Shown here in pieces: positions 1-7,317 of a stretch of 64,000 nucleotides of DNA. The notes beneath the pieces are model-generated. The model was not told the DNA's origin. It worked only from the letters and a program-made list of their open reading frames with translations, and ran no database searches. The stretch is from Scandinavium manionii (lineage in GTDB: Bacteria > Pseudomonadota > Gammaproteobacteria > Enterobacterales > Enterobacteriaceae): positions 1-64,000 of the forward strand of contig NZ_JALIGC010000040.1 in NCBI RefSeq assembly GCF_024764775.1, written 5' to 3'. Within the stretch, counting starts at the first letter, position 1. Every line of letters begins with the position of its first letter. The position numbers were made by a program, and so were the translations under genes.

Positions 1-135
1 CAGCGTTCCAGCGTTCCAGCGTTCCAGCGTTCCAGCGTTCCAGCGTTCCAGCGTTCCAGCGTTCCAGCGTTCCAGCGTTCCAGCGTTCCAGCGTTCCAGC
101 GTTCCAGCGTTCCAGCGTTCCAGCGTTCCAGCGTT
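1..135. repeat. Perfect octanucleotide tandem repeat, unit CAGCGTTC (GAACGCTG on the coding strand)
   Basis: Sixteen complete copies plus seven bases of a seventeenth run from position 1 to 135 without a mismatch, and the tract may continue beyond the window. Three units (24 bp) code for eight residues and cycle through all three phases, so the tract has no stop codon in any frame on the coding strand. Gain or loss of one unit shifts everything downstream by one frame. It lies inside the fimbrial adhesin frame, directly after the pilin-domain motif. Confidence 0.97.
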
Positions 136-786
136 AATAATACAGTTTTGAGGAACTGTAACAACCCCATTTAAATAAATGTTTGTCGTCGCGATTGGAC
201 CGTGGGTGGTACCGCCGGTATCGCCCATACTCCAGTAAGTAGAAGCAACTAAAACATTATTAATAATAGTCTGCCCGACTAATGATTTCTTTATCCGCAC
301 AGAGGCCTGAATAGTACCGCCTGTATTATTCCCACCAAGACTCAAATTAAAACCAGTATTGCAATAATATTGCTTTTTAGGACTTGAGTTATGTATTGGA
401 CCAAAAGGCACTGAAAGGTAACCGTCTTTTGTATAGACTTTCACCCCTACTTGTAGATAGTCATTTCCCGGCACATCGTGATATAAATAATCGCCATCTG
501 ACTGCGGATTTGAGAGAGTAGTATCCCCCCAGATCCATATATATCTATAAGGCCCACCAGTACATTCACATGTCATCGTTGCGTTTTGAACGCCTGTGCT
601 TAGAGTTTTATCAGGAATTATTGAACCTGGGACATTATCAGCTGGATTAGTTATATTCATATTACTCAAATCATAGCTGGCTGTCGATGGGCCGCTGGCC
701 AGTGAGCAATATCCATCACCAGCATATACTGTTTTCATATACAGGAAAACAATCGCTGTAAGAAAAATAAATAGAGGTTTCTTCAT
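1..786 (-). CDS. Minor fimbrial subunit/adhesin with in-frame octanucleotide tandem repeat (partial, 3' end beyond window)
   Basis: The minus-strand frame opens at an ATG preceded by AAAGGA and stays open for 262 codons to the window edge. Residues 1-22 look like a signal peptide (MKKPLFIF...VYA), so the product is probably secreted to the periplasm. The next ~190 residues contain Cys27, Cys73, Cys75 and Cys142, rich in Gly, Ser, Thr and Tyr, as in receptor-binding domains of two-domain chaperone-usher adhesins. VTVPQNCIINAG (Cys215) is the usual start of the C-terminal pilin domain. From Asn218 the protein becomes repeats of the octapeptide NAGTLERW, because the DNA is a perfect 8-bp repeat. 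No usher or chaperone gene is visible. The gene is clearly more AT-rich than the core genes, which suggests transfer. The specific fimbrial family is not recognised, and whether the frame is restored after the repeat cannot be seen. Confidence 0.75.
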   Translation of the reverse strand, partial: MKKPLFIFLTAIVFLYMKTVYAGDGYCSLASGPSTASYDLSNMNITNPADNVPGSIIPDKTLSTGVQNATMTCECTGGPYRYIWIWGDTTLSNPQSDGDYLYHDVPGNDYLQVGVKVYTKDGYLSVPFGPIHNSSPKKQYYCNTGFNLSLGGNNTGGTIQASVRIKKSLVGQTIINNVLVASTYWSMGDTGGTTHGPIATTNIYLNGVVTVPQNCIINAGTLERWNAGTLERWNAGTLERWNAGTLERWNAGTLERWNAGTL

Positions 787-1305
787 TACTAATATCCTTT
801 ATTATGATAGTCAGTCGTCCTATCCAACCGTTGCACTCGTATCATCTGTGCTGTTGACCATCTATGCGAGGTCATGTCATAAGTCACAGATAATTAACTG
901 CCTATCCCTATCTATCTCTTTGAGAATAATCACCAGTAAGAATAAGAAATCCAGCAAGCACCAATATAGGCTTTATATATTTAAACCACAAAAGCAGTCA
1001 TAATTGAACATTTTAAAAACCCCCATACTCAGTACCACAGATGGAAGCAGATCATAACCTACTGTTTAGAATTGAATTTTTAACAAATTAAAAATATACA
1101 CCGATAAATGTGAATTCTGATGAGCATTGCAAAATGAAGGTGCAACCACCAGTCATGATCCGGGCTCTGAATATCACTGATATGACCAAAGCTTGACGAG
1201 TATATTGCAACTGAACCTGACCTTGACGCCATCTATGAGAAGAGCACGTAAAGACCCAACAGCGGATAAGATAACGATATCAATGCGTTACCAGGCGCCC
1301 AAAGC
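787..1305. other. AT-rich intergenic stretch between fimbrial gene and serT terminator
   Basis: About 520 bases without a convincing gene. It is AT-rich in its first two thirds. It must hold the promoter of the fimbrial gene if that gene is monocistronic, but no clear -35/-10 pair was recognised. No integrase, direct repeat of the tRNA 3' end or insertion-sequence end was found. Confidence 0.5.
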
Positions 1306-1337
1306 AACAAGGGGTTACCTTTCGGTAACCCCTTGTT
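1306..1337 (-). terminator. Rho-independent terminator of serT
   Basis: A perfect 14-bp inverted repeat (1306-1319 and 1324-1337) closes on a four-base loop that reads GAAA on the minus strand. It starts six bases beyond the tRNA CCA end. The following T-run is weak. Confidence 0.8.
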
Positions 1338-1342
1338 TAATT

Positions 1343-1430
1343 TGGCGGAAGCGTAGAGATTCGAACTCTAGAACCCTTTCGGGTCGCCGGTTTTCAAGAC
1401 CGGTGCCTTCAACCGCTCGGCCACGCTTCC
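1343..1430 (-). tRNA. serT: tRNA-Ser (anticodon UGA)
   Basis: The minus strand from 1430 to 1343 folds as an 88-nt class II tRNA. It has the GGAAGCG acceptor arm pairing with CGCTTCC, the anticodon loop CTTGAAA with anticodon TGA, a long variable arm typical of tRNA-Ser, the T-arm GTTCGAATC and an encoded CCA end. It decodes UCN serine codons. It lies just before yccA as in E. coli. serT is a known integration site (SPI-5 in Salmonella lies at serT), which fits the foreign-looking DNA beyond its 3' end. Confidence 0.97.
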
Positions 1431-1442
1431 TAAGTGGGACGC

Positions 1443-1471
1443 ACTATAAACATACCCGAACTTCCTGTAAA
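1443..1471 (-). promoter_or_regulatory. serT promoter
   Basis: On the minus strand a TTTACA -35 box (1466-1471) is followed by exactly 17 bases and a TATAGT -10 box (1443-1448). The GCGTCCC discriminator is GC-rich, as usual for stringently controlled stable-RNA promoters. Confidence 0.7.
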
Positions 1472-1576
1472 GCCCCACCTTGTTCGTTAGCGCAAAAAAC
1501 AGTCAAATTGTTGTTATTCGGCTAAATTAACAACACAGTGGGTGGTTATTAGGCATTTTTATCATCATATAAACGC

Positions 1577-3205
1577 TTAATGTTTTTTGATGTACATGTC
1601 TTTGGTGTAGTAGTAGCCGAGTCGGTCAGGCGTAAAACCTCCTACCCACGGCTTCACGAGGTGCGTTCGCACGTAGTGATACACCGGAATGGCGGGAACA
1701 TCCTGCGCCAGCATGTCTTCCGCCTGCTGATAGAACTTGCCACGCTCAGTGACATCTTTCGCCATAGCCGCGTTGCGCATTGCTTCATCGTAAGCCGGGT
1801 TGCTGTATTTGCTGGTGTTTTGACTGTCGCCTGTACGGAAGGTATCAAGGAAGCTTGCCGCATCGTCATAATCGGCAATCCACGCATAGCGCACCGCATC
1901 AAAATCACCGGTATGCATCGTATCGAGCATGGTCTTCCATTCCTGATTTTGTAGCTTCGCTTCCACGCCAAGATTTTTCTTCCACATCGAGCTGACGGCG
2001 ATGGCAATACGCTGATGTGATTCGGACGTGTTGTAGAGCAAATTAAACGACAGCGGATGGTTGGCCCCAAACCCTGCCTCGGTGAGTAACTTTTTCGCTT
2101 CCGCGATGCGTTTCTCCTGTGGCCAACTGGCGTAGTCCGGATTATGCAGCTTCACGCCGCCAATATCGGGCTGGCTGACTATCCAGGCGGGGCGCTGGCC
2201 CTGCCCCATCACTTTATCGGCGATTATGTCTTTATCCAGCGCCATATTCAGCGCGCGACGTACCCGCGCGTCGTTAAACGGCGCTTTGGTGGTATTGAAC
2301 TCGTAATAGTAAGTTGCCAGCTGCGGCGAGACATCCACCTGATCGCCCATCGTTTTCTTAAGCTGCGCAAACTGGTTAATCGGCAAGGTATAGACAATAT
2401 CGATCTCCCCGGCCTTGTAACGATTCACATCGGCCGCCTCGGAGTGGATCGGCAACCAGGTCACTTTATTAATGACCGTATGCGCATCATCCCAATATTT
2501 ACTGTTACGCACACCGATAATCCGTTCGTTCACCACCCACTGCGAAAGTTTATAGGCACCGCTGCCCACAAAGTGCTCCGGCAGCGTCCATTTATCGCCA
2601 AAGCGAGTAATCAGCACCTGATCGACAGGCACTAACGACGGGTGTGCAAGCATCGCAAGGAATGCTGCCGTCGGCTGCGTCAGCGTCACCTGCAATGTGT
2701 TGTCATCCAGCGCTTTCACGCCCAGGGTATCCGGTGTTTTTTTGCCAAGCGCGATATCCGCTGCATTGACGATATGCATGTTGCCGGGGTAACTGGCATA
2801 AGGCGAAGCGGTTTTCGGCGATACCAGGCGCTGCCAGCTCCAGACAATATCCTGGGCGGTGATGGCAGTACCGTCTGACCAGGTTATCCCGGGACGCAAA
2901 TGGAACGTCCAGACGGTATTGTCTTTATTCTCCCATGAGGCGGCCAGCCGCGGTTCGATTGTGCCGTCGGGTTTCACTGCCACCAGCCCGTCAAACATGT
3001 CGCTGATGATATTGTACTCGACGTCACTTTCAACTTTGTGCGGGTCAAGCGACGCTGGCTCATTACCGTTGTTTCTGACCAGTTCCTGCTTATCTGCCAG
3101 CGGCGTTCCTTCAGGGACCTGTGCAGACCAGGCCATTGGGACTGAACTGATGAGCCCGGCGGCGAGTAATGCCAGCGTAATGTGATTGCGTTTTTGTGGT
3201 TTCAT
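1577..3205 (-). CDS. Orphan periplasmic oligopeptide-binding protein (OppA/MppA family)
   Basis: Solute-binding protein that would deliver peptides to an Opp-type ABC importer. A signal peptide (MKPQKRNH...MAWSA) precedes a mature chain that follows E. coli OppA closely: LVRNNGNEPASLDPHK near the N-terminus, WSDGT, WVVNERI, NRYKAGEIDI, QEWKT and a KPWVGG...MYIKKH ending. About 542 residues is the family's usual length. The start at 3205 is chosen because AAGG lies eight bases upstream; the ATG at 3211 would be too close to it. No oppBCDF genes are nearby, so like MppA it may borrow the main Opp permease. The ligand, whether general peptides or murein tripeptide, cannot be read from the sequence. 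E. coli lacks a gene like this next to serT. Confidence 0.88.
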   Translation of the reverse strand: MKPQKRNHITLALLAAGLISSVPMAWSAQVPEGTPLADKQELVRNNGNEPASLDPHKVESDVEYNIISDMFDGLVAVKPDGTIEPRLAASWENKDNTVWTFHLRPGITWSDGTAITAQDIVWSWQRLVSPKTASPYASYPGNMHIVNAADIALGKKTPDTLGVKALDDNTLQVTLTQPTAAFLAMLAHPSLVPVDQVLITRFGDKWTLPEHFVGSGAYKLSQWVVNERIIGVRNSKYWDDAHTVINKVTWLPIHSEAADVNRYKAGEIDIVYTLPINQFAQLKKTMGDQVDVSPQLATYYYEFNTTKAPFNDARVRRALNMALDKDIIADKVMGQGQRPAWIVSQPDIGGVKLHNPDYASWPQEKRIAEAKKLLTEAGFGANHPLSFNLLYNTSESHQRIAIAVSSMWKKNLGVEAKLQNQEWKTMLDTMHTGDFDAVRYAWIADYDDAASFLDTFRTGDSQNTSKYSNPAYDEAMRNAAMAKDVTERGKFYQQAEDMLAQDVPAIPVYHYVRTHLVKPWVGGFTPDRLGYYYTKDMYIKKH

Positions 3206-3391
3206 ATCCATTGCCTTATTGATTTCATTATTGGTGATCCCGCCATCAGTGTTAACGACGATTTTTCAATAAGGCAATATTTTTCAGTGACCTATAAGAT
3301 GTCGATCTGACTAATAAAAGAAAAACAACGAACATGCTGCCGCGATTTTTATCGCCGATATTTTCTTCTGTTTGTCCGGGGGAGCGAGTCG

Positions 3392-3406
3392 GTAAAGATG
3401 GGTAAA
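3392..3406. promoter_or_regulatory. CpxR box upstream of yccA
   Basis: GTAAA-N5-GTAAA matches the CpxR consensus exactly. It lies 73 bases before the yccA start. yccA is an established Cpx target in E. coli, which fits its link with FtsH membrane quality control. Confidence 0.75.
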
Positions 3407-3478
3407 AACACTAGAGCTTTCGACTTTGTTTCCATATTCTCAGTAGTTATTACCCCTGTCATCAAATAGAGAGTGACT

Positions 3479-4138
3479 ATGGATCGCATTATTACCTCGT
3501 CGCGTGACCGTACTTCGCTACTGAGCACGCACAAAGTTCTGCGTAATACCTATTTTCTGCTGAGCCTGACGCTGGCGTTTTCGGCGATCACCGCAACCGC
3601 CAGCACCGTGCTGATGCTGCCATCACCAGGGCTGATTCTGACGCTGGTCGGCATGTACGGCCTGATGTTCCTGACTTACAAACTGGCCGATAAACCGACC
3701 GGTATTCTGGCGGCGTTCGCTTTCACTGGTTTCCTGGGCTACATCCTCGGGCCAATGCTGAACGCATATCTTGCAGCCGGAATGGGTGATGTGATTGGCA
3801 TGGCACTGGGGGGCACTGCACTGGTGTTCTTCGCCTGTTCGGCCTACGTGCTAACCACCCGCAAAGACATGTCCTTCCTCGGCGGTATGCTGATGGCGGG
3901 CGTGGTCGTCGTGCTTGTCGGTATGGTGGCGAACATCTTCCTGCAATTGCCTGCGCTGCACCTGGCCATTAGCGCGGTGTTCATCCTTATCTCTTCAGGT
4001 GCCATCCTGTTTGAGACCAGTAACATCATCCGCGGCGGTGAAACGAACTACATTCGTGCGACCGTTAGCCTGTATGTCTCGCTGTACAACATCTTTGTCA
4101 GCCTGCTGAGCATTCTCGGGTTTGCTAACCGCAACTAA
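3479..4138 (+). CDS. yccA: FtsH modulator YccA (Bax inhibitor-1 family)
   Basis: Inner-membrane protein with about seven hydrophobic segments. In E. coli it is a slow substrate of the FtsH protease and shields jammed SecY from degradation. The sequence (MDRIITSS...ILGFANRN, 219 residues) is nearly identical to E. coli YccA throughout, including the hydrophilic N-terminus that FtsH needs. An in-frame GTG lies six bases upstream, but the ATG at 3479 matches the family start and has AGAGAG upstream. It is monocistronic, with its own terminator, and a CpxR box lies in front. Confidence 0.95.
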   Translation: MDRIITSSRDRTSLLSTHKVLRNTYFLLSLTLAFSAITATASTVLMLPSPGLILTLVGMYGLMFLTYKLADKPTGILAAFAFTGFLGYILGPMLNAYLAAGMGDVIGMALGGTALVFFACSAYVLTTRKDMSFLGGMLMAGVVVVLVGMVANIFLQLPALHLAISAVFILISSGAILFETSNIIRGGETNYIRATVSLYVSLYNIFVSLLSILGFANRN

Positions 4139-4158
4139 CGAAGACTCAGCCAGACCTC

Positions 4159-4188
4159 AAGCCCTGCTTATGCGGGGCTTTGTTTTTT
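4159..4188 (+). terminator. yccA terminator
   Basis: A stem of AAGCCCTGC and GCGGGGCTT (4159-4167, 4172-4180) with loop TTAT, followed by TGTTTTTT. Confidence 0.8.
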
Positions 4189-4228
4189 GCTACACTGCGG
4201 CGGTTTCTGATAACGGCTATGAATGAAT

Positions 4229-4558
4229 ATGTTGAACTTTGAAGGCAAAGAAATAGAGACCGATAACGACGGTTATCTGAAAGAAAGCAGCCAGTGGAGT
4301 GAAGGTCTGGCGGAAGTGATTGCGCAGAAAGAGGCTATTCCCCTCTCCCCTGAGCACTGGGAAGTGGTGCGCTTTGTGCGAGACTTTTATCTCGAGTTCA
4401 ATACCTCACCGGCTATCCGTATGCTGGTCAAAGCGATGGCGAAAAAGTTCGGCGAAGAGAAAGGCAACAGCCGTTATCTGTATCGCCTGTTCCCCAAAGG
4501 CCCGGCTAAACAGGCCACCAAGATTGCTGGCCTGCCAAAACCGGTGAAATGCATTTAA
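4229..4558 (+). CDS. tusE: Sulfurtransferase TusE
   Basis: DsrC-family sulfur carrier that takes persulfide sulfur from TusD in the TusBCD complex and hands it to MnmA for 2-thiolation of wobble uridine in tRNA-Lys, -Glu and -Gln. The 109-residue product matches E. coli TusE over its length and ends PKPVKCI, with the penultimate Cys that carries the sulfur. An ATG at 4223 would add two residues; 4229 gives the family length. The stop codon overlaps the end of the convergent acyP gene by four bases. Confidence 0.95.
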   Translation: MLNFEGKEIETDNDGYLKESSQWSEGLAEVIAQKEAIPLSPEHWEVVRFVRDFYLEFNTSPAIRMLVKAMAKKFGEEKGNSRYLYRLFPKGPAKQATKIAGLPKPVKCI

Positions 4559-4836
4559 TAGCGAATGCCGAAATCGGTCCAGGTTTTCCCGGGTTGGTGC
4601 GGTTCAGCCAGAACTTTATCGACCCGGGCGCTGCGCGGTCCACCCGCTTTTAGCCACGCCACCAGCTGCTCAACTTTATCCGCTTCCCCGCACGCCAGCA
4701 CTTCGACGCTGCCGTCATCCAGATTTCGCGCATAGCCGGTTAGCCCCAGTTTTAAAGCCTCACGCTGCGTGCTGTAGCGAAACCCAACCCCCTGCACCAT
4801 GCCGTGAACCCATGAGATTGTGCAAACCTGTGCCAT
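4555..4836 (-). CDS. acyP: Acylphosphatase
   Basis: Small cytosolic enzyme (yccX) that hydrolyses acyl phosphates such as carbamoyl and acetyl phosphate. The 93-residue product has the family signature GMVQGVGFRYSTQ, with the phosphate-binding loop and catalytic Arg, and NLDDGSVEV with the catalytic Asn. A longer frame reaches 4908, but the ATG at 4836 (MAQVCTI) matches the family start and has GGGGGA upstream. It converges on tusE with a four-base overlap. Confidence 0.95.
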   Translation of the reverse strand: MAQVCTISWVHGMVQGVGFRYSTQREALKLGLTGYARNLDDGSVEVLACGEADKVEQLVAWLKAGGPRSARVDKVLAEPHQPGKTWTDFGIRY

Positions 4837-4904
4837 AACGGTTCCCCCTTCTTGAACTGAATCATCAGAATAGCAAATTATATGCGGTCCTTTAGGCATC
4901 ATGT

Positions 4905-5279
4905 TCAACGCACATTCTTTGGCAAACAGCCATAGTGCTGACGAAATCGGGCAGTAAATCGTGAATTCGAAAGATAGCCGCTGCGTAAGGCTATTTCGCC
5001 AATCGGTAAACGCGTCGTTTGCAGTTGAGACAGCGCAAAAGACATCCGCACCTCTTCGATTATCTGGCGATAGCTTTGGGATTCATGCTGTAGCCTGCGT
5101 CGCAGCGTTGAGGTCCCGAGCGATAACTGACTAGCAATCTCTTCTGCGGTCCATCCTTTTGCCGGGGACAGCATGATCAGTTGGCGTACCTGCTCACTCA
5201 GGTTGAATCGTCGTTCAATCAACAACGGGCCTGCACGCCCCTCATGCAATCCGAGCGGAATATCCCTTGAGAAAGTTGA
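4905..5279 (-). pseudogene. Remnant of an AraC-family regulator (C-terminal DNA-binding domain only)
   Basis: The frame encodes two helix-turn-helix units of the AraC type: WTAEEIASQLSLGTSTLRRRL, then LPIGEIALRSGYLSNSRFTARFRQHYG near the C-terminus. There is no sensor domain. Upstream the frame meets a stop at 5280-5282, and no ATG or ribosome-binding site precedes the domain; only a TTG at 5249 is available. The upstream edge abuts the broken ybcL-like gene, so a deletion probably removed the 5' half. It may be dead, although the domain itself is intact. Confidence 0.65.
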
Positions 5280-5289
5280 TTAACAATCT

Positions 5290-5520
5290 CTAGCGGCATA
5301 TCGGCCGGAATGGTGTTTTCGTCCCTTCCGGCGCATGTGACCATGAGAGCTGTGGAGAGATATTTTTACCACTACAGCCAAAACCGTTAAACACCTGTTT
5401 AGCCGTTAATGGATGCTGACTGTCGATATCCGCGCTACTGAGAGTAAATACCGGAGCCGCGAATACAGCGGAACTGACACACGCCAGGGTGACGGCGGTC
5501 AATGCGATGGCACGTTTCAT
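5290..5520 (-). pseudogene. Truncated YbcL/YbhB-family (PEBP, RKIP-like) secreted protein
   Basis: The start is intact, with GAGGA before the ATG and a signal peptide MKRAIALTAV...AVFA. The mature part matches the first ~45 residues of periplasmic YbcL: VFTLSSADI, then VFNGFGCSGKNISPQLSWSHAPEGTK. Homology stops after PEGTK and the frame ends ten codons later, so some 110 residues with the ligand site are missing. The break lies next to the headless AraC gene at 4905-5279, which suggests one deletion damaged both. Confidence 0.7.
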
Positions 5521-5717
5521 GTTATGTCCTCATTAAGGGAGAAACATGACTGTATCGGGTGCCGCCGTTATTTACTGTGCGGGTATGATTTGCTTTTGTG
5601 CCGAAACGCTCATCTCAGTTGAGTACTGGGCCAGTGTCAGGCCCGTAATTCATTGCATTTCCCCGCTGACGTGGGAAAATGGCGCCCATTTTCTTCGAAA
5701 CAACAGAACAATTAATT

Positions 5718-6908
5718 ATGAGCGTACGTTTAGTGTTAGCCAAAGGCCGCGAAAAATCCTTGCTTCGCCGCCACCCATGGATCTTCTCCGGCGCAGTCGC
5801 GCGCGTTGAAGGTAAAGCCTCTCTCGGTGAAACCATTGATATTGTTGACCATCAGGGTAAGTGGCTGGCACGCGGAGCGTACTCTCCGGCATCGCAGATC
5901 CGCGCTCGCGTCTGGACCTTTGATCAGGCAGAAACCATCGATATCGCCTTCTTTGAACGTCGCTTACAGCGCGCGCAAACCTGGCGTAACTGGCTGGCAG
6001 AAAAAGACGGTCTCGACAGCTACCGCCTGATAGCCGGTGAATCTGACGGCCTGCCGGGTGTGACCATCGACCGCTTCGGCAACTTCCTGGTGCTGCAATT
6101 GTTGAGCGCCGGGGCAGAATACCAGCGTGCCGCGCTGATCAGCGCCCTGCAAACCTGTTTCCCGAATTGCGCCATTTATGACCGCAGCGACGTAGCGGTG
6201 CGTAAAAAAGAAGGTATGGAATTAACGCAGGGTCCTGTGACCGGCGAAATGCCGCCTACCCTGCTGCCAATCGAAGAGCACGGCATGAAGCTGCTGGTTG
6301 ATATCCAGAATGGCCATAAAACCGGTTATTACCTCGATCAGCGCGACAGCCGTCTGGCAACGCGTCGATACGTAGCCGACAAACGCGTGCTGAACTGCTT
6401 CTCCTATACCGGTGGTTTCGCTGTTTCTGCTCTGATGGGCGGCTGCCGTCAGGTCATCAGCGTTGATACCTCGCAGGAAGCGCTGGATATCGCCAAACAG
6501 AACGTTGATCTTAACAAGCTTGATCTGAGCAAAGCAGAATTTGTGCGTGACGATGTTTTCAAACTGCTGCGTAAATACCGCGATGATGGCGAAAAATTTG
6601 ACGTGATCGTAATGGATCCGCCGAAGTTCGTGGAAAACAAAAACCAGCTGATGGGCGCGTGTCGCGGCTATAAAGATATCAATATGTTGGCTATCCAGCT
6701 GTTGAATCCAGGCGGCGTGCTGATGACCTACTCCTGCTCCGGCCTGATGACCACAGATTTATTTCAAAAAATCATCGCCGATGCCGCAGTTGATGCCGGG
6801 CGTGATGTACAATTTATAGAGCAGTTCCGTCAGGCAGCCGATCACCCGGTGATCGCGACCTACCCGGAAGGGCTGTATCTGAAAGGATTTGCCTGTCGCG
6901 TCATGTAA
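5718..6908 (+). CDS. rlmI: 23S rRNA m5C1962 methyltransferase
   Basis: S-adenosylmethionine-dependent enzyme (YccW) that methylates C1962 of 23S rRNA. The 396-residue protein has an N-terminal PUA domain (ALAKGREK-like start, RHPWIFSGAV), an EEHGMKLLVDIQ linker, the SAM-binding stretch LNCFSYTGGFAVSALMGG and the catalytic region MDPPKF...SCSG with its cysteine. The frame extends upstream, but the ATG at 5718 (MSVRLVLAKG) matches the family start. hspQ follows 63 bases later with a promoter of its own. Confidence 0.96.
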   Translation: MSVRLVLAKGREKSLLRRHPWIFSGAVARVEGKASLGETIDIVDHQGKWLARGAYSPASQIRARVWTFDQAETIDIAFFERRLQRAQTWRNWLAEKDGLDSYRLIAGESDGLPGVTIDRFGNFLVLQLLSAGAEYQRAALISALQTCFPNCAIYDRSDVAVRKKEGMELTQGPVTGEMPPTLLPIEEHGMKLLVDIQNGHKTGYYLDQRDSRLATRRYVADKRVLNCFSYTGGFAVSALMGGCRQVISVDTSQEALDIAKQNVDLNKLDLSKAEFVRDDVFKLLRKYRDDGEKFDVIVMDPPKFVENKNQLMGACRGYKDINMLAIQLLNPGGVLMTYSCSGLMTTDLFQKIIADAAVDAGRDVQFIEQFRQAADHPVIATYPEGLYLKGFACRVM

Positions 6909-6909
6909 G

Positions 6910-6934
6910 TTGAAAAGTGAAACATTGCCCTCAT
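6910..6934 (+). promoter_or_regulatory. Probable sigma-32 heat-shock promoter of hspQ
   Basis: TTGAAA (6910-6915) is followed after 12 bases by CCCTCAT (6928-6934), close to the sigma-32 pattern CTTGAAA/CCCCAT. hspQ is a known heat-shock gene in E. coli. The start point itself is inferred. Confidence 0.5.
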
Positions 6935-6971
6935 ATTTAATGTCAGTAATGTTTCCTGGGAGGTGACTATG

Positions 6972-7289
6972 ATGATTGCCAGCAAATTTGGTATCGGCCA
7001 GCAGGTCCGCCATTCGCTGTTAGGGTATCTTGGCGTGATCGTCGATATCGATCCGGAATACTCCCTGGATGAGCCCTCGGATGATGAGGTCGCGGTGAAT
7101 GATGAGCTGCGCACTTCACCGTGGTATCACGTGGTGATGGAAGATGATGACGGCGAACCCGTCCATACATATCTCGCAGAAGCCCAGTTGCAAAACGAAG
7201 CCAACGACGAGCACCCGGAACAACCATCAATGGACGAACTGGCGCAAACCATTCGCCAACAACTTCAGGCACCTCGCCTGCGCAACTGA
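6972..7289 (+). CDS. hspQ: Heat-shock protein HspQ
   Basis: Small acidic protein (YccV) with a hemimethylated-DNA-binding-type fold. In E. coli it promotes degradation of denatured DnaA and, in related bacteria, enhances Lon specificity. The 105-residue product matches E. coli HspQ from MIASKFGIGQQVRHS through the acidic middle (EYSLDEPSDDE) to QLQAPRLRN. A strong GGGAGG lies upstream; ATG 6969 and GTG 6963 are in-frame alternatives, but MIAS is the family start. A bidirectional terminator closes the gene. Confidence 0.95.
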   Translation: MIASKFGIGQQVRHSLLGYLGVIVDIDPEYSLDEPSDDEVAVNDELRTSPWYHVVMEDDDGEPVHTYLAEAQLQNEANDEHPEQPSMDELAQTIRQQLQAPRLRN

Positions 7290-7291
7290 TA

Positions 7292-7316
7292 AAAAACCCC
7301 GCGACGCGGGGTTTTT
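7292..7316. terminator. Bidirectional terminator between hspQ and yccU
   Basis: AAAAACCCCGC (7292-7302) and GCGGGGTTTTT (7306-7316) flank a three-base loop, giving A- and T-runs on both sides. It serves the two convergent genes. Confidence 0.9.
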
Positions 7317-7317
7317 C

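Noticed and set aside
1..135. Tandem repeat as a CRISPR array or minisatellite between genes
   Set aside because: The unit is 8 bp without spacers and lies within an open signal-peptide-bearing frame, so it is a coding microsatellite.
929..1016. Possible small hydrophobic peptide on the minus strand (…KPILVLAGFLILTGDYSQRDR)
   Set aside because: No ATG or GTG start and no ribosome-binding site; length under 30 residues in AT-rich DNA is expected by chance.
1193..1525. 110-residue plus-strand frame
   Set aside because: It runs antisense through serT and its terminator and has no homology.
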